The notes under the pieces: model-generated
The model's database searches: none
Told to the model about the DNA's origin: nothing
The model's input: only the letters and a program-made list of their open reading frames with translations
Translations under genes and position numbers: made by a program
Part shown: positions 19,270-31,440 of the stretch, piece after piece
How positions within the stretch are numbered: position 1 is the stretch's first letter
Layout: the number at the start of each line of letters is the position of its first letter
From: Neoceratodus forsteri
Taxonomy: Eukaryota > Chordata > Ceratodontiformes > Ceratodontidae
DNA: 64,000 nucleotides
NCBI GenBank assembly: GCA_016271365.2
Contig: JADMNL010000028.1
Location: 53,896,001 to 53,960,000 of the forward strand
Direction of reading: 5' to 3'

Positions 19270-21205
19270 GCTGAAAGGCAGACTTCTTGAACAAATACTT
19301 ACTAGTGTTTGCAGTAGAAAAGGAAGGGGGAAGGGACCATGGAAAGGTGCCAGGAGCTTAGATGGGAGGGAAATGGACACTTATATTTTTTCTGAAGGGA
19401 TTCTGGAAAGTGCTCATTTATCTGAAGGTGGACAAGGCTGTGGGGCCAGAGGGAGTGCATCCAGAGGTGCTGAGGGAACTCTGGGTGGTGCTAGCAGCAC
19501 CGCTGATGGAACGATTTTACAGCTTACTGGAGACCGGCATGGTCCCAGAGGACTGAAGATGGGCAGATGCAGTCCCACTTCACAAAAGTGGCAGGCAAGG
19601 AAGAGTCGGGCAATTACAGGTCTGTCAGCCTGACATCCAGTGGTGTGTAATTTAATGGAGTTGCTTCTAAAAGAAAGTATTGTGGAATATCTGGAATGCA
19701 GTGGGTTACAGGATCTGAGTGGCATAGTTTCACAGGGGAAGGTCATGCCAAACTAATCTGATTTTTTCAACTGGGTAACCAAGGAGATGGATCAGGGAGG
19801 TGCAGCGGACATGCCTTGTCTTGATTTCGGTAAGGCCTTTGACACCGTTCCACGTAAGAGACTGGTAAGTTGGGTAGCTTTGGGTGGGCAGTAAGTCTTA
19901 AACTAGGTAAACTGGTCAAGGGATAGGTGACAGAGGGTAGTGGTAAACAGTTTGGTCTGAAGGGGGAGAGACCAGTGGGATGCCTCAAGGTTCTGTGCTG
20001 GTAACTGCCCTTTTTAATGTGTCTAAGCGACATAGCTGAGGAATTGGAAGTGAAGGTCTGCCTCTTTGCAGATGACACCAAAATCTGCACAGAGTGGACA
20101 CTTGGTGGGTGTGTGTGGAAAGGATGGGCAGAGATCTGAAAAAACTGGAGGAGTGGTCGAGAGTATGGCAGCTGGATTTTAATGCAGGAAAGTGCAAAAT
20201 AATGCACTTGGGCCATAGGAACCAAGGGGGTGGAGTACAAAATGGGGGGGTTAGTATTGACGATAAAGCAGAAAAAAAACACCTGGGGGTGATTACATCA
20301 GATGACCGGAAAGTGGCCAGGCAGTGTGACAAGGCAGTCTGGAAGGCTAGTGGGATGCTGGGGTGCATGGGAAGGGATATTCTTAGCAGAAAGAGGAGAG
20401 TTGTTTTTCTACCTGTATAGAACCTTGGTAAGACCCCACCTTAAGTACTGCATTCAGTTTGGGGACCGCATCTCAGGAAGGACATAGAGTGGAGGTGGTC
20501 TAGAGCAGGACTACCAAAATTGTGCAAGATCTGCATCAGAAGCCATACAGAGAGGGGCTAAAGGAGCCCAGTATGTACACTGGGCTGGCAATATAGCCTA
20601 GAAGTTAGAGGAACGAGGTGCGAACAAGCTTGATACATCCAGCAGACCAGACCTGAGTTTGATTCTCACAACCTCCACTTGCATACTGTGTGATGCTGAG
20701 CAAGTCACTTGACTGCCCAGTGCTCCCAGGTCGCCCCTGAAAACAGGCACTTGTGCCTAGTGGGCCTTACCCAGTTACCAAAGACTAAAATAAAAAAAAT
20801 AAAAAAAACCTGGAGGACAGCGGGGCAATAGGTGATCAATAGGTGATATGATGGAGACCTTAAAGGGATAAATAAGGTACAGGATGGGAATATTTTCAGA
20901 AAGAAAGGTGCTCTGGAACAAGTGGACATGCTGTGAAGGTGGAGGGATGGTAAGAAATACTTAACAGAAAGAGTGGTGGGTTCCTGGAACAGCCTTCCCG
21001 CGGAGGTTGTGGGGGAGAAAACAGTTGGGGGAGGGTCAAAAATGCCTGGGATACACACAGGGGCATCTTAGAGGTAAGGAAAGGATGAGAAAAGACAGTG
21101 CCATAGATCAGGCTGGGTCCTCAGCAACAATAAAATTAAAATGGGCAGACTGGGTGGGCCAAGTAACCTTTATCTGCCGGCAGATTCTTTGTGTCTGTTT
21201 CTAAC
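19270..21205 (+). pseudogene. CR1 LINE reverse transcriptase to 3' end
   Basis: Plus-strand frames give, in order, an RT N-terminal block (VDKAVGPEGVHPEVL, about 19425), GMVPED, an SRG-like block, 'CLDFGKAFDTVP' (about 19818), the catalytic FADDTK block (about 20068), LGV and KASGMLGCMGRDI (about 20330), and VRPHLKYC (about 20425). The 3' UTR words 'cttcccgcggaggttgtggg' and 'gggcagactgggtgggcc' follow, ending in 'tctgccggcagattctttgtgtctgtttct'. A SINE sits inside at 20581-20810. Frames shift repeatedly. CR1 ORF2 is the endonuclease-RT that copies its own RNA at the target nick. Confidence 0.88.
20581..20810 (+). mobile_element. tRNA-derived SINE (family S1), nearly full length
   Basis: It interrupts the CR1 between 'agtatgtacac' and 'ctggaggacag', which are contiguous in other CR1 copies. 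The tRNA-like head has an A-box-like 'tatagcctagaagttag' and a B-box-like GAGTTTGATTCTC. A core 'ctgtgtgatgctgagcaagtcact' and 'agtgctcccaggtcgcccctg' follow, then an A-rich tail (AAAATAAAAAAAATAAAAAAAA). Copies of the family lie at 50190-50392 and 8258-8355 (both minus). Confidence 0.8.
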
Positions 21206-21209
21206 CCCA

Positions 21210-21611
21210 GTAATGCTCAGGATATTCATGGCTTTATGCAGTGGGCCTGGAGGGTTGGACTGCCTGGAGAGATGGAGCACATGCGGGTGGGTGGAATTCT
21301 TTGCACGTGAGCATCTTTCAGGTGCTGCCTCTATCAACTGTGGTGTTCTAACCTCTTCAGATTTTTCTCTCCGGCTGAAAGTCTGGTCGGTCGGAGTTCG
21401 TCATCCTCTTTCATGTGAAAAAAGATAAAATTATAAAAACCATAAGTATATTTCATTTCTTTTACTGCCTCTACTTATTGTCAGTCTAGATCTTGATTAC
21501 TATTTAAAAATAGTTTTCTTGGTTCCTCGCGGTTCGGGATAACCGTGTGGGAACAGAGTTTTAAGTTACTTTGGGGTTCTCTGACTAAAGAATCTTTGTC
21601 TGTGTGTATTA
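21210..21611 (+). mobile_element. DIRS-like 5' end (subfamily 3), left part
   Basis: The sequence around 'cttcagatttttctctccgg' and 'ggttcctcgcggttcgggat' resembles the non-coding 5' part of DIRS copies (rich in 'ggttcgg' words), and the coding continuation appears at 26218. The LTR-like insertions at 21616-26217 split them. The match is by pattern and context, not by long identity. Confidence 0.5.
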
Positions 21612-21615
21612 ATTA

Positions 21616-21973
21616 TGTGTGGTTCATAGCTCAGTGCTTATGTAATGTATAGTTGAATGATGAATATGATTGATGGATACAGAGGCCAGTATATAGAACA
21701 ATGTTTACTGAGTAATGTATTGTGCTTAGGTACTTGGATGCTTGAAAGAGAGTTTGATAATATTTGAGGGTTTTGGCTTTTCTCTGTATCCCACCTGCAG
21801 GAAGGAGCTTGATTAGAATTGTAGAGCCCCGGTGGGATAAGAGTCTGAGAAGGGAGGAGGTGTCGGGAGGATGGTGGTGAAAGCGACTCGCTCTAAGCAG
21901 AGCGGGGACATATGCCTCATTTAAATAGGCTGTGGGAGGAGTCTTCCCCACATAATCCCAGGCTCCTCCCTAC
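21616..21973 (-). mobile_element. Short LTR-like element, 358 bp
   Basis: On the minus strand it begins TGTAGGGAGGAG and ends GAACCACACA, so it has TG...CA ends. A TATA-type box (CCTATTTAAATG) lies about 60 bp from the start. It consists of the two terminal parts of the longer neighbour (21976-26217) plus about 55 bp of its own ('ggtgggataagagtctgagaag'). The bases AATT occur at its left edge, at its junction with the neighbour, and at the neighbour's far end. A solo LTR, or a deletion derivative of the neighbour, would both fit. Confidence 0.6.
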
Positions 21974-21975
21974 AA

Positions 21976-24900
21976 TTATGTGTGGTTCATAGCTCAGTGC
22001 TTATGTAACGTATAGTTGAATGATGAATATGATTGATGGATACAAAGGCCAGTATGTAGAACAATGTTTACTGAGTAATGTATTGTACTTAGGTACTTGG
22101 ATGCTTGAAAGAGTTGTTTGATAATTTTTGAGGGTTTTGGCTTCTCTCTGTATCCCACCTACAGGAAGGAGCTTGATTAGAATTGTAGAGCCCAAAAAGA
22201 ATAAATATCAATGATTATTCTATAACTAAATGCTGAATAAGTCGGTATAACTCAATGATAAGAGTAGATGATCACCTCCCCCAACTCCGGAGAGTATGAC
22301 CAGTAGCACTCAGGAGAGGAAAACCCCCCTTGGGGGGAAACCTCTGAGGACCCATGGCTACTGACCTGCCCATCCTTCTGGGCATACTAAAGGAGAGAGA
22401 TCCTAATTAAACTAATTAATCAATTAAATATCTGAATTCTAATTATAGAATTCAATTCATATGAACGGATCTTAAGAACAAACTGAATTGAAAGTGTCCA
22501 GTAAAGTAATTCCTTCTAATAAAGTCTGAGTCCAAGAATCCATGTATAATTCGGAATGATGGAGAGTAATATTGAAGAACTGACTTCATACTTCAGTTGA
22601 TAGAGGGCATAATCCATGGAATTGAATGATGATGGATGAAGTTGATGACTGACGAACTCAATACAGGAGAGCAGAAGATATTTGCATCCAAGCTTTGACG
22701 ACAACGAGGCCAGACAATATAAGTAGTACAATTGTCATGATTCTAATAATAGAGGGCTTGTATGAGACGAGGAATGGGAGAAGGCTTGAGGCCAGGCTAC
22801 CGATTGATGAATCCATGCCTGATAAGTGAAATATAATCTTAGGAACTGATATGAAGGCAACAGCTGTAGAGCTGAACTGGAATAGTGGCAAGCTGATGAG
22901 GATAAATGGAGACACTAGTACGAGGTATGAAGCATCTGCGTAGTAGGATATGGAAAGCCCAAAAGAAAACAATTCCACTGTACCGCTAGGCCAAAGTGAG
23001 ATTTAGTAGGAGCAGGGAGCAGTCATCCATGAAGCCAAATGAGAAGGAAGAGGACATGGCAATCAGCCCCTGAGAAAGTGCAACCAAACTGAGAGCTGGA
23101 GAGGTAGGAGAGGCGGCTGATTCCAGTATGTGAAGCGCAGCCAGACCTAGGAATGTCTGCTGGCAGAAATCGAGCGTGGAAGGTAGTCTTTTGGCGAGAT
23201 GAACAGCAATCATCAGCTGTAGAGGTACGAAAGGCAATTAGCTCCAGGCAACAGGAATGCAGCTATGCCTATGAGGCAGCTAACAGAATAAGCGTGTCAT
23301 AGATCCTCCAGGAGACGCATCTTGAATCATCACTGTGAATCGAAGTACCGTAGCAGTAGGCATACATAGAGAAGGAATAGTGCTGAGGACCGATGTATCC
23401 AGATCAAGGAAGGAAGGGATCACATGGAAGAGACAGAGGCAGATATATGTCAACTGGACGAGGACTAAACTTCCAAATTTGAAGGTAAGCAAAAGTTCAA
23501 GGTAGGAGAACCAGGCGAGACCTGAAGAATCCCAGATGTAGATAACTGAAGAGGCGGAGTCAAAAAGTAGTATTGCCACAAATCCGAGTTGGTAGAGCAC
23601 GCAAGAGAAAGTCCACAGGAGACGGCAACCAAGTCCTGGAAAGGAGCAGCTGGAATTCCACGGCCGAGGCAACAGGGCAAATATCCAAGACAGCAACTCC
23701 GGAAGCCGCTGAATGAGCACTGAGGCAATCTGAAGGCGGTGGAGAAGGAGGACCACTCAATGAGTCGGAGAAGTAGGAATCACCAGGCATGTAGGGGAGC
23801 ACAGGTGAGATGGTAACTAATGTCCCGAAAGGTGAAGCATCAGGGAATTCAGGGCTGAGACAGCAGAAGCAGGTATGCACAAGCAGCATGGAATCACTAG
23901 GGTTTCCAAGCAGGGTGAGGCTGAAGGAGAACAAAGCAGGTGAACCTCCCAGCTCGAAGGGCGAAGGCAGGTTAGAAGCTAGAAAAGAGGCAGGTAGGCT
24001 GCCCAGCCTGATGGACAAAGGCAGGACGTAATGCAGGAATCAGCAGGAAACCTCCCAGCATAATGGGTGAAAGCAGGTCAGAGAAGCAAGCGGTAGTGAG
24101 GAACCTCCCAGCCCAAAGGCGAAGGCAGGTTGTAAAGCTGTGAATCTCAAAGCCCGAGCACAGCGAGCAGGCAAGAGGAGAAATTAAATAAATAAACCTC
24201 CCAGCCCGATGGACGAAGGCAGGCACTAAAACTGAGATGCTCCAAGCTCGAGCCGAGTGAGCAGGCAAGTGTAGAAGTAGGCAAAACTCCCAGCCGATGG
24301 GTGAAGGCAGGTCCGAGAAGCAGGCAATCAGTAGGCAACGCTCTCAGCTCAAAGGGCAAGGCAGATCATAGAATCATGCAAGTAGTAAAGGAACAAAGGA
24401 CCCGGGGCCCATATGGCAAGGGTATAGAAAGCAGGTACAACCTCCGCCCATCGGGCAAGGCAGGTTGCAGAGCAGACATATATAGAAACAACAGAAACAT
24501 TGAACCGTAAGTAATGCAGAGGGTTCTGTCTTGACTTGGAGAGGTCGCAGTATCGACTTAAACAGAGGAGACTGATGCCAGTACATGAGGATCGTAGTAG
24601 GATGTAAGTGCAGATTAGCCATGAGGACCCTAAGTCCTGTACGAAGCAGGTAACATGAGCAAGGAAGACAAGAAAGGACACCTGCACGGGTTGGAATAGG
24701 AAGCATGCTGCATAATGTAGGCAGGAGCAGGGAAGACGTAAAAGCATCCAAATTGATGAGCGATGAATGAGAATCCAAAGAATGGGCTCCTGGCTGCAGC
24801 TGCGCAGCATAGTGGCATATAGAAGGAGAAACAATTGCAACGTATACATAGAGTGAGCAAGTCCCATGTAGTCCAGGATGCGGAGCCTGACCCAAGAGGG

Positions 24901-26217
24901 ATGGCCGGAGGTAAGCGGATTGTGGAATGTAGTAGGCAAGACATCCAGAGGAGCAGAAAGGGATTAAGGGCATGTAATTTGAACAGAGGTCAGACCAAGT
25001 CGTAGAAGTAGCGAGGCACTCTAGTAATGAAGCGAAGCAGGAGCTGGTACAGCTGCAGTACATAGGAGAGGTAGGAAATCCCCAGTTGGTAACGAAATGA
25101 AGCAATAGCTCAAGGAATAGGACGAGTCAGGCAGGCAGAGCTAGGAACAGCCCATCGCAGTCCATCATGAGCCAAATCCATGGAGCTTCCCAACATGAAC
25201 AACCATGGCAGGTCCAGACTGCAGAAACAATGCTGAGAGGAAGGAGCAGACTACTCAAGCGTTCCTCCATATGAGGACAACCGTCAGCTAAGCCCAGTAA
25301 AGCACTCAGTCCTTCACCCGTCTGTCGTGGAAAGGGGCTGCTCACAGAGAATGGGACGTAGACACTACCGGAGTCACAGTGGCCCGAGCGTGCATCTCCA
25401 CGTTCAAGGATGCGTCCTTCATTCCAAAGGGGTCAGAGTTTCGTAAAGCCCTCAGACAGAGTGTTTTAATGTCCACGTCCCTCATAGCAGCGACGAAAGG
25501 CAGAGATGTATGGGAAGCCGAAGAAGCACGCCCGGAAGAGTGTGCAAGCTACACAGGAAAGCAAGATCCGAAGGAAGGTGAACAACTGAAATGCAGCAGG
25601 CGTTTCGAATCCAAACATGCAGCAAAACAGGCAAGCAGCAGCTGAAGGAGCAGCGGCGAGAGCAGCAGCAGAGATGAACTGAGTACTGCAGTGGTGACTT
25701 CAATCTCGGGAGGATCCAAGGGCGAAGCAGCTAAAGTGGGCGTAAGGCGCTGGAACAAGCAGGCGGTGCTGCGTCGGTGAGAAACTTTCAAACAATCCAA
25801 GGCAAGGCGGCGACAAACTAAGCTGGGAACCAGGCTGCCAGAAGGAGACACTAGCAGAGGAGAAAACCAGAAAGGGGCAGGTAGAGAGAAAGCTAAGGGA
25901 GACAAGGGAGACAGGACAAATGAAGCGGAACAACACAGGTGAAACAAAACCAAACGGGTGGGTGGGAACAAGAAAACGCCACAGACATGAGCAGAGAGAA
26001 ACAAACAGGCAGGAAGAAGTGAGAATCACCAGAAAACAGCATAAGGAAATGAACGGACGGGAAGGCAGGGGGGAGAACCATGAAGACAAGGCAGCCATGG
26101 ACCAACAATGACAGAGCAAGGAATGCGACTCGCTCTAAGCAGAGCAGGGGACATATGCCTCATTTAAATAGGCTGTGGGGGAGGCTCTTCCCCCACATAA
26201 TCCCGGGCTCCTCCCTC
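21976..26217 (-). mobile_element. Long LTR-like non-coding element, ~4.2 kb
   Basis: Its right 100 bp (26120-26217) and left 215 bp (21976-22190) match the two ends of the 358-bp element next to it at about 95 percent by eye. Inside are about 3.9 kb with no recognisable protein: the long minus-strand open frames (for example 25105-24374 and 24939-24349) are pyrimidine-rich low-complexity shadows. A degenerate array of 'cctcccagcccgaagggcgaaggcaggt' units fills 23940-24490. It sits between the two halves of a DIRS fragment. It looks like a non-autonomous LTR-type element but lacks the expected second full LTR. Confidence 0.55.
23940..24490 (-). repeat. Degenerate minisatellite inside the 4.2-kb element
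   Basis: Seven or eight repeats of a word like 'cctcccagc(c/t)cgaagggcgaaggcagg', spaced about 60-90 bp, each followed by an 'agcaggcaag' or 'gaagcaggca' word. Units are visible at about 23945, 23998, 24044, 24105, 24197, 24288, 24346 and 24440. Confidence 0.65.
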
Positions 26218-27135
26218 CAATTGTCTTTTCAAATTGTAATTGTATCTGTTTTTTCTTGGTTACAGAATCGCTGAACCGGTTTATTTTCACATCTCCTGGT
26301 TCGGTTCCTATCTGTTCCGGAACCGACCGCAAAAAAAGTGTTTGATAAAATAACCGCAGTAGTATTTCTTTCTTAGCGGTTGGTGTTTTTTCTACTTTGG
26401 CTTCACCATGGCAGAGAAACCTAAAAAGAGAACCAGAGAGCCCAGTTTTAAAAATTGTCTAAAGTGTGGAGATGTTTGCTAAGGCAGACAAGCACACATT
26501 ATGTGTAGCTTGTCTGGGTTTTGAACATCTTGACCAAGAATGTGACGTCTGTAAAACTTTCCCTGATAAAACCGTGGAAAAACGCTTTGAAAGGCTGAAT
26601 AAAAAGTTTCCTAGGGGTCCCTTCAGCTCTGACCAGCTGACACCCCAGTCTGTTGTGGCTGAACCCACAGGTGTACTTACCCCTGCCCCGATGCAGACGA
26701 AAAAGGGGCAAAAAGTGGCAAAGAACCGGCTGACTCCCTGGTTCCCTCAAAGGCTAAGAAGCTTAGGCATGCAGAACCCTCTCCTGCTAAATCAGGCACT
26801 TCTGCGCAGGTGCCTGCAATGCCTTCGGCTCAGGAGATGGTCCAGGCATTCAAAATTATTTGAGCCCTGCAAAACATCATCCCTCAGCCTCCTGCCCCTT
26901 CCCTGGGTCACCAGGCTGGCAGTGCAGTGTTGCCCTCTTCACCAGAGCAACAATCTATTGAGGAGGATAAGCCATATGAGGAGGATGAGCCTATCTCCCC
27001 CCCCGAAGAGTCCCCTAAGCAGGACTTTGGTTCACCTCCCAGGGTGTCCAAAGACTTCTCCTCACATTTTTCTTTTGTGAGGAAGATGGCAGATGCTCTG
27101 GATATTGCCACAACAGAGCAAGTGGAGGAGATCGA
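26218..27135 (+). pseudogene. DIRS ORF1 fragment (subfamily 3)
   Basis: The start ATG at 26408 begins MAEKPKKR, like MSEKPKEN in copy A. It reads the first CxxC (CLKCG) and then shifts by one base; the frame open to 27080 continues with FAKADKHTLCVACLGFEHLDQECDVC, the same Cys/His knuckle as in copies A and B with about 60 percent identity in the block. A second frame (26927-27214) carries an acidic, Pro-rich segment and an SHFSFVRKMADAL block. The fragment ends at about 27135, where CR1 sequence takes over. The product would be a gag-like nucleic-acid-binding protein. Confidence 0.75.
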
Positions 27136-27139
27136 ATAT

Positions 27140-28518
27140 TTAAGGAGAAAAAGGCTGCATTCAAAAAGTATAAGGAATCACAGACGGAGCACGACAGGGA
27201 AATGTATCAATTAAAGCAGAAAGAAGCTGGGAAGGCAGTCAGAAAAGCAAGGCCCAAACCGAGGAAAAGAGAGCCAATTCAGTTAAGAAGGAGGATAAAC
27301 CTTATATAGGTACATTAGGGAGCATAGAAAGGTTAAGGGAGGGATAGTGAAGATTAATAAAGGAGAGGGGAGGTGGGCAGCGGGAGACAGTGAAAAGGCG
27401 GAGATACTGAATGAATACTTTTGCTCAGTATTCACAAAAGAAGAGGAGGAGTTGCCTAAACCAAACAGTAGAAGCACTCTGGATAGTGGGGTTGACGCCA
27501 GTCCATTTACAGAAGAAAGAGTACTGAAAGAACTCCAAAACTCAAGGTGGACAAAGCAATGGGGCCTGACGGGATTCACCCAGAATCCTAAAAGAGCCAA
27601 GGAGGACCTAGTGACACCACTAACCACACTTTTTTAACAAATCATGGGAAGATAGGTGGTATCTGAGGACTGGAGGAGGGCAGATGTGATTCCCCTTCAC
27701 AAAAGTGGGAGCAAGGCAGAAGCAGGAAACTACAGACCTGTTAGTTTGACCTCAGTGGTGGGGAAAATGATGAATCACTTCTGAAAGAAAGAATTGTTGA
27801 GAACCTAGAGGCCAGCGGGGCACAGGACCCAAAGCAGCATGGATTCACAGCAGGAAGGTCATATCAGATGAATCTAATCAACTTCTTTGATTGGGTGACC
27901 AAAGTAATAGACCAGGAAGGGGCTGTGGATATGGCCTACCTAGACTTTAGCAAGGCATTTGACACAGTCCTGCACAAAAGATTAATAATCAAGTTAGCCA
28001 GCCTGGGAGTGGGTCCCAGGGTGGTAGCCTGAGGTAACAAACTAGCTGCACAACAGGACACAGAAGGTAATAGTGAATGGAACACATTCTGAAGAAAGGG
28101 GGTTACTAATGGAGTACCTTGGGGCTCAGTACTGGGTCCAGTCCTCTTTAACGCCTTTATAGGTGACATTGCAGAGGGTCTGGAAGGAAAGGTATCCTTC
28201 TCAGATGACAAAGAACAGAGTTGGATACACAAGTGTGGGGGTAGAAAGGATGAGAAAGGACTTGGCAAGGTTGGAGGGAATGGTCAGACATATGGCAACT
28301 TAGATTCAGTGAAAAGAAGTGCAAAGTAATGCACCTGGGAAATAAAAAATCCAGGAGAAGAGTACACAATAGCAGGGGAGGTACCAACGACAACAATAAT
28401 GGAAGGGATCTGGGTGTAGTAATATCAGATGACCTAAAGGTGGGTAAGCAACGTGAGAAGTCAGTAAGGAGAGCCAGGGGGATACTGGGATGCATAGGGA
28501 GGGGCATCACAAGTAGAA
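27140..28518 (+). pseudogene. CR1 LINE ORF2 (linker, RT), part 1 of interrupted copy
   Basis: The copy starts in the basic linker (RRKRLHSK at about 27145), then reads NEYFCSVFTKE (about 27410), a PDGIHP-like block (about 27560), VIPLHKSGS (about 27690), NYRPVSLTSV (about 27730), HGFTAGRS (about 27840), YLDFSKAFDT (about 27938), and an FxD-K block (about 28200) where the FADD motif is altered to FSDDK. It is cut at 28518 by the 3.2-kb array element and resumes at 31705. It is 5'-truncated. Small indels break the frame. Confidence 0.88.
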
Positions 28519-28629
28519 CAAGCATTTGTCAATGCCGAATGTTTGCTTGCTGGCATTGGCAGTGGTAGTATAAGTTACAGAGCTGCATAATAGAATGGCA
28601 GTGAAGTATTGAACTGAAGCCAACCCACC

Positions 28630-28960
28630 ACCACCCTGCAGAGGGTGACAGGCATTGGGGTGTGCGTTTGGGTTTGTCAGGCATAACGGCCATGCCATTT
28701 CACACACCCCACCCTGCAGACACTGACAAGTGTCACGGTGTTCCTTAGGGTCTTTGGCCTTTCGCACCCATTTCATTAGGAAATATGGTGAGATGGGTGC
28801 AATATAGGAGAATGGGGTGAAGTTTGGGGCGAAGAGTCCAAGGCATACCTTGATGCCTCTCACTGACTGCAGGGGTGTGGAATGGTATGAGCATCACAGG
28901 CAAGAATCCCAAGTCACACCCTGATACCTATTATTCTCTACAGGGTTGGGCGTTATGGTG
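28630..28960 (-). repeat. Short-unit array (CCCTGCAG units)
   Basis: Units around 'accctgcagacactgacaagtgtcacggtgt' at about 28632, 28708 and 28870, separated by 'catgccatttcacac' or 'cgcacccatttcattagg' words. The same array occurs in inverse orientation at 54080-54450. Confidence 0.65.
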
Positions 28961-28999
28961 GAAACCCTAATACCTCAGGCATTTGTTGGTATTTTCACT

Positions 29000-30830
29000 C
29001 AAATATTCAACATGTTTTTGTGACCCCACCTCATGAACGAGGGGAATATCAGTTTGTTAGCCGAAAGCTGCTTATGCACAGTGATTACAGCATTTAGCAC
29101 CACAGGTGCAAAAACATTCCGAACAGGATGTAAAAAATGACAGCTGTACTGTTCATGGGGAGGTGTAAAAAATGGCAATGTTGCAAATCTGTAGTAAAAA
29201 TATTTAAAAAAATGGTGAAGTCACAAGCGTACATAGAAACTGTGCAACGCACATCCGTAATATAATTAGGTTGGGGATTTTTTACAGCAGATTGTCAACT
29301 CAGGCATTTTGGTGCCTCCGATCATGAACAGTGTCACTGTTATTTTCTTTATCTGTGCCGAACAATGATTTTCCACAGCGACCACGCATCTCTGCGCTGA
29401 AAGTGTGGAAACACACTTCAGCCATGTTGTGAAAAATGACAGCTGTACAGTTCATAAGGAAGTGTGGAAAAATGGCACTGGTGAAAATCTGGACTGAAAA
29501 TTTTACAAAGTCATGAAATAGCGAGGGTGCGTGGAAACTGCGCAATGCTCACTCGTAACACAGTCATTTTATGGACTTTTGTCACCAAATTTTCAACATA
29601 GCCATTTTAAGACCTCTGCTCATGAACAGTGTAACTGATTTTCTTAATCTGTCCCAAACATTGCTTTCACACACCAACAGCACCATTGTGCGCTACATGT
29701 GCGAAAACACATTTTGGGCGACATATGAAAAATGGCAGCTGTACTGTTCATAAGGAAGTGTAATAAAATGGCAATGTTGAAAATCTGGATGAAAATATTA
29801 AATATGCAAACTTATTGAGCATGCATAGGAACTGTCACTACACGCTCATAACACAGTCATTTTAGGAATTTTTCACCAAATTTTCAACATAGCCATTTTA
29901 GGCCTCTGCTCATGAACAGTGCCACTGGGTTTCTTAATTTGTCCGTACATTGATTTCTGCACCGACTGCGCCACTGTCGCTACATGAGTGAGCTACGTTT
30001 TGGGTGAGATGTGAAAAATAGCCAGCTCTACTACTCATAAGAAGGTGTGATAAAATAGCAATGTTGAAAATCTGGAGTGAAAATATTAGAAAATTTGAAG
30101 CCTTACGAGCATGCGTAGGAACTGCAACACTGCAGCTCGTAAAACAGTCATGTTTAAGATTTTTCACCAAATTTTCAACATAGCCATTTTAAGACCTTTG
30201 CTCATGAACAGGTCACTGTGATTTTTCTTAATTTATCCGTGACATTGATTTTGCACACCAACTGCGCCATTATAGCTACATGGGCGTAAACATGTTTTGG
30301 GTGAGATGTGAAAAATGGCAGCTCTACTACTCATAAGAAGGTGTGATAAAATGGCAATGTTGAAAATCTGGAGTGAAAATATTGAAAATTTGAGACCTTA
30401 CTGAGCATGCGTAGGAACTGTATAACACACGCTCGTAAAACAGTCATTTTATGGAATTTTTTCACCAAATTTTCAACATAGCCATTTTAAGACCTCTGCT
30501 CATGAACAGTGTCACTGTGATTTTCTTAATTTGTCCCGTACATTGATTTTGCACACCGACTGCGCCATTGTACGCTACATGAGCAGAAACACATTTTGGG
30601 TCAGATATGAAAATGACAGCTGGCTACTCATAAGAAGGTGTGGTAAAATGGCAAGTTGAAAATTTGGGTGAAAATATTGAAATCCATGAACTTACTAGCC
30701 TACGTGGGAACTGCTTAGCGCCGCATAGTAAAACAGTCATTGTTTGAATTTTTAACAAAATTTTCAACATGGGGGTTTTAGGACCCCTTCTCATGAGTGA
30801 TGTCACTGTCATGGTTATTCAGGCCTGAAG
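29000..30830 (-). repeat. Tandem array of ~295-bp units
   Basis: The anchor 'catgaacagtgtcactg' (or a close variant) occurs at about 29030, 29327, 29620, 29908, 30203, 30500 and 30790, giving spacings of 297, 293, 288, 295, 297 and 290 bp. The central units are more alike than the outer ones. The period is longer than a typical nucleosome repeat and shorter than two. Confidence 0.85.
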
Positions 30831-31189
30831 GGTGAATTCAGCGCAGTGACTGCAAATCACCTTGGGTCAGAACAATGCCATGACAGTGACATCATTCATG
30901 AGAAGGGGTCCCAAAACCTCATGTTGAAAATTTGTGCAAAATTCCCAAAAATGCATGAGATATGCAACAAAGTTGAACCCCCTATCTAGCCCATTATACA
31001 GCTTACTGGCATTTCCTCAGTTCACGGTCGGCTTTGAAAAGTGCGCGTGTTCCTAGTCCACGAAGATCGTCGCGCCAAGGTCCGGAGGTAAGTATGGGGT
31101 GAGAATTGTAGGGAGGCTGGAGTGGCGCGCAGGGTGGTGCGGCTGTGGGGGGAGGGGGGTCTGGGACGCTTATTCTTTACAGGTTAAAA

Positions 31190-31440
31190 ACAAAAAAAAC
31201 GACGAGGGACATTTGTCACGCTGGGGTGGGCTCCCAGCATTGCACAAGGATGGTTGAGGGGCCGTTCAGCCGGCGGGGATTGGGCACCCCTGTCTAGCCA
31301 AAGTATGGATTGCCACACTGGGGTGGGCTCCCAGCGTGGCACAAAAGCTTTGAGGGGGAGATGGGCGGGGAAGCGCAGGCACAGCCGATGGGGATTGGGC
31401 ACCCCCGTTGGCTATTCAGTGCGTGCGTGCGGGGGAGGCG
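31190..31440 (-). repeat. GC-rich minisatellite of the array element
   Basis: Units contain 'cactggggtgggctcccagc' and 'gatggggattgggcacccc', the same words as in the arrays at about 1000 and 60340 read from the other strand. Confidence 0.7.

Noticed and set aside
24349..25105. Long minus-strand frames (196 and 243 codons) as genes
   Set aside because: They overlap each other in different frames and are rich in Cys, Ser and Leu from pyrimidine-rich low-complexity sequence. No known domain is present and they lie in a repeat body.
25549..26119. Hydrophobic minus-strand frames (151 and 139 codons) as membrane proteins
   Set aside because: The apparent membrane segments are runs of Leu, Ser, Phe and Pro codons from a GA-rich plus strand; two overlapping frames look equally hydrophobic, which is typical of composition artefacts.
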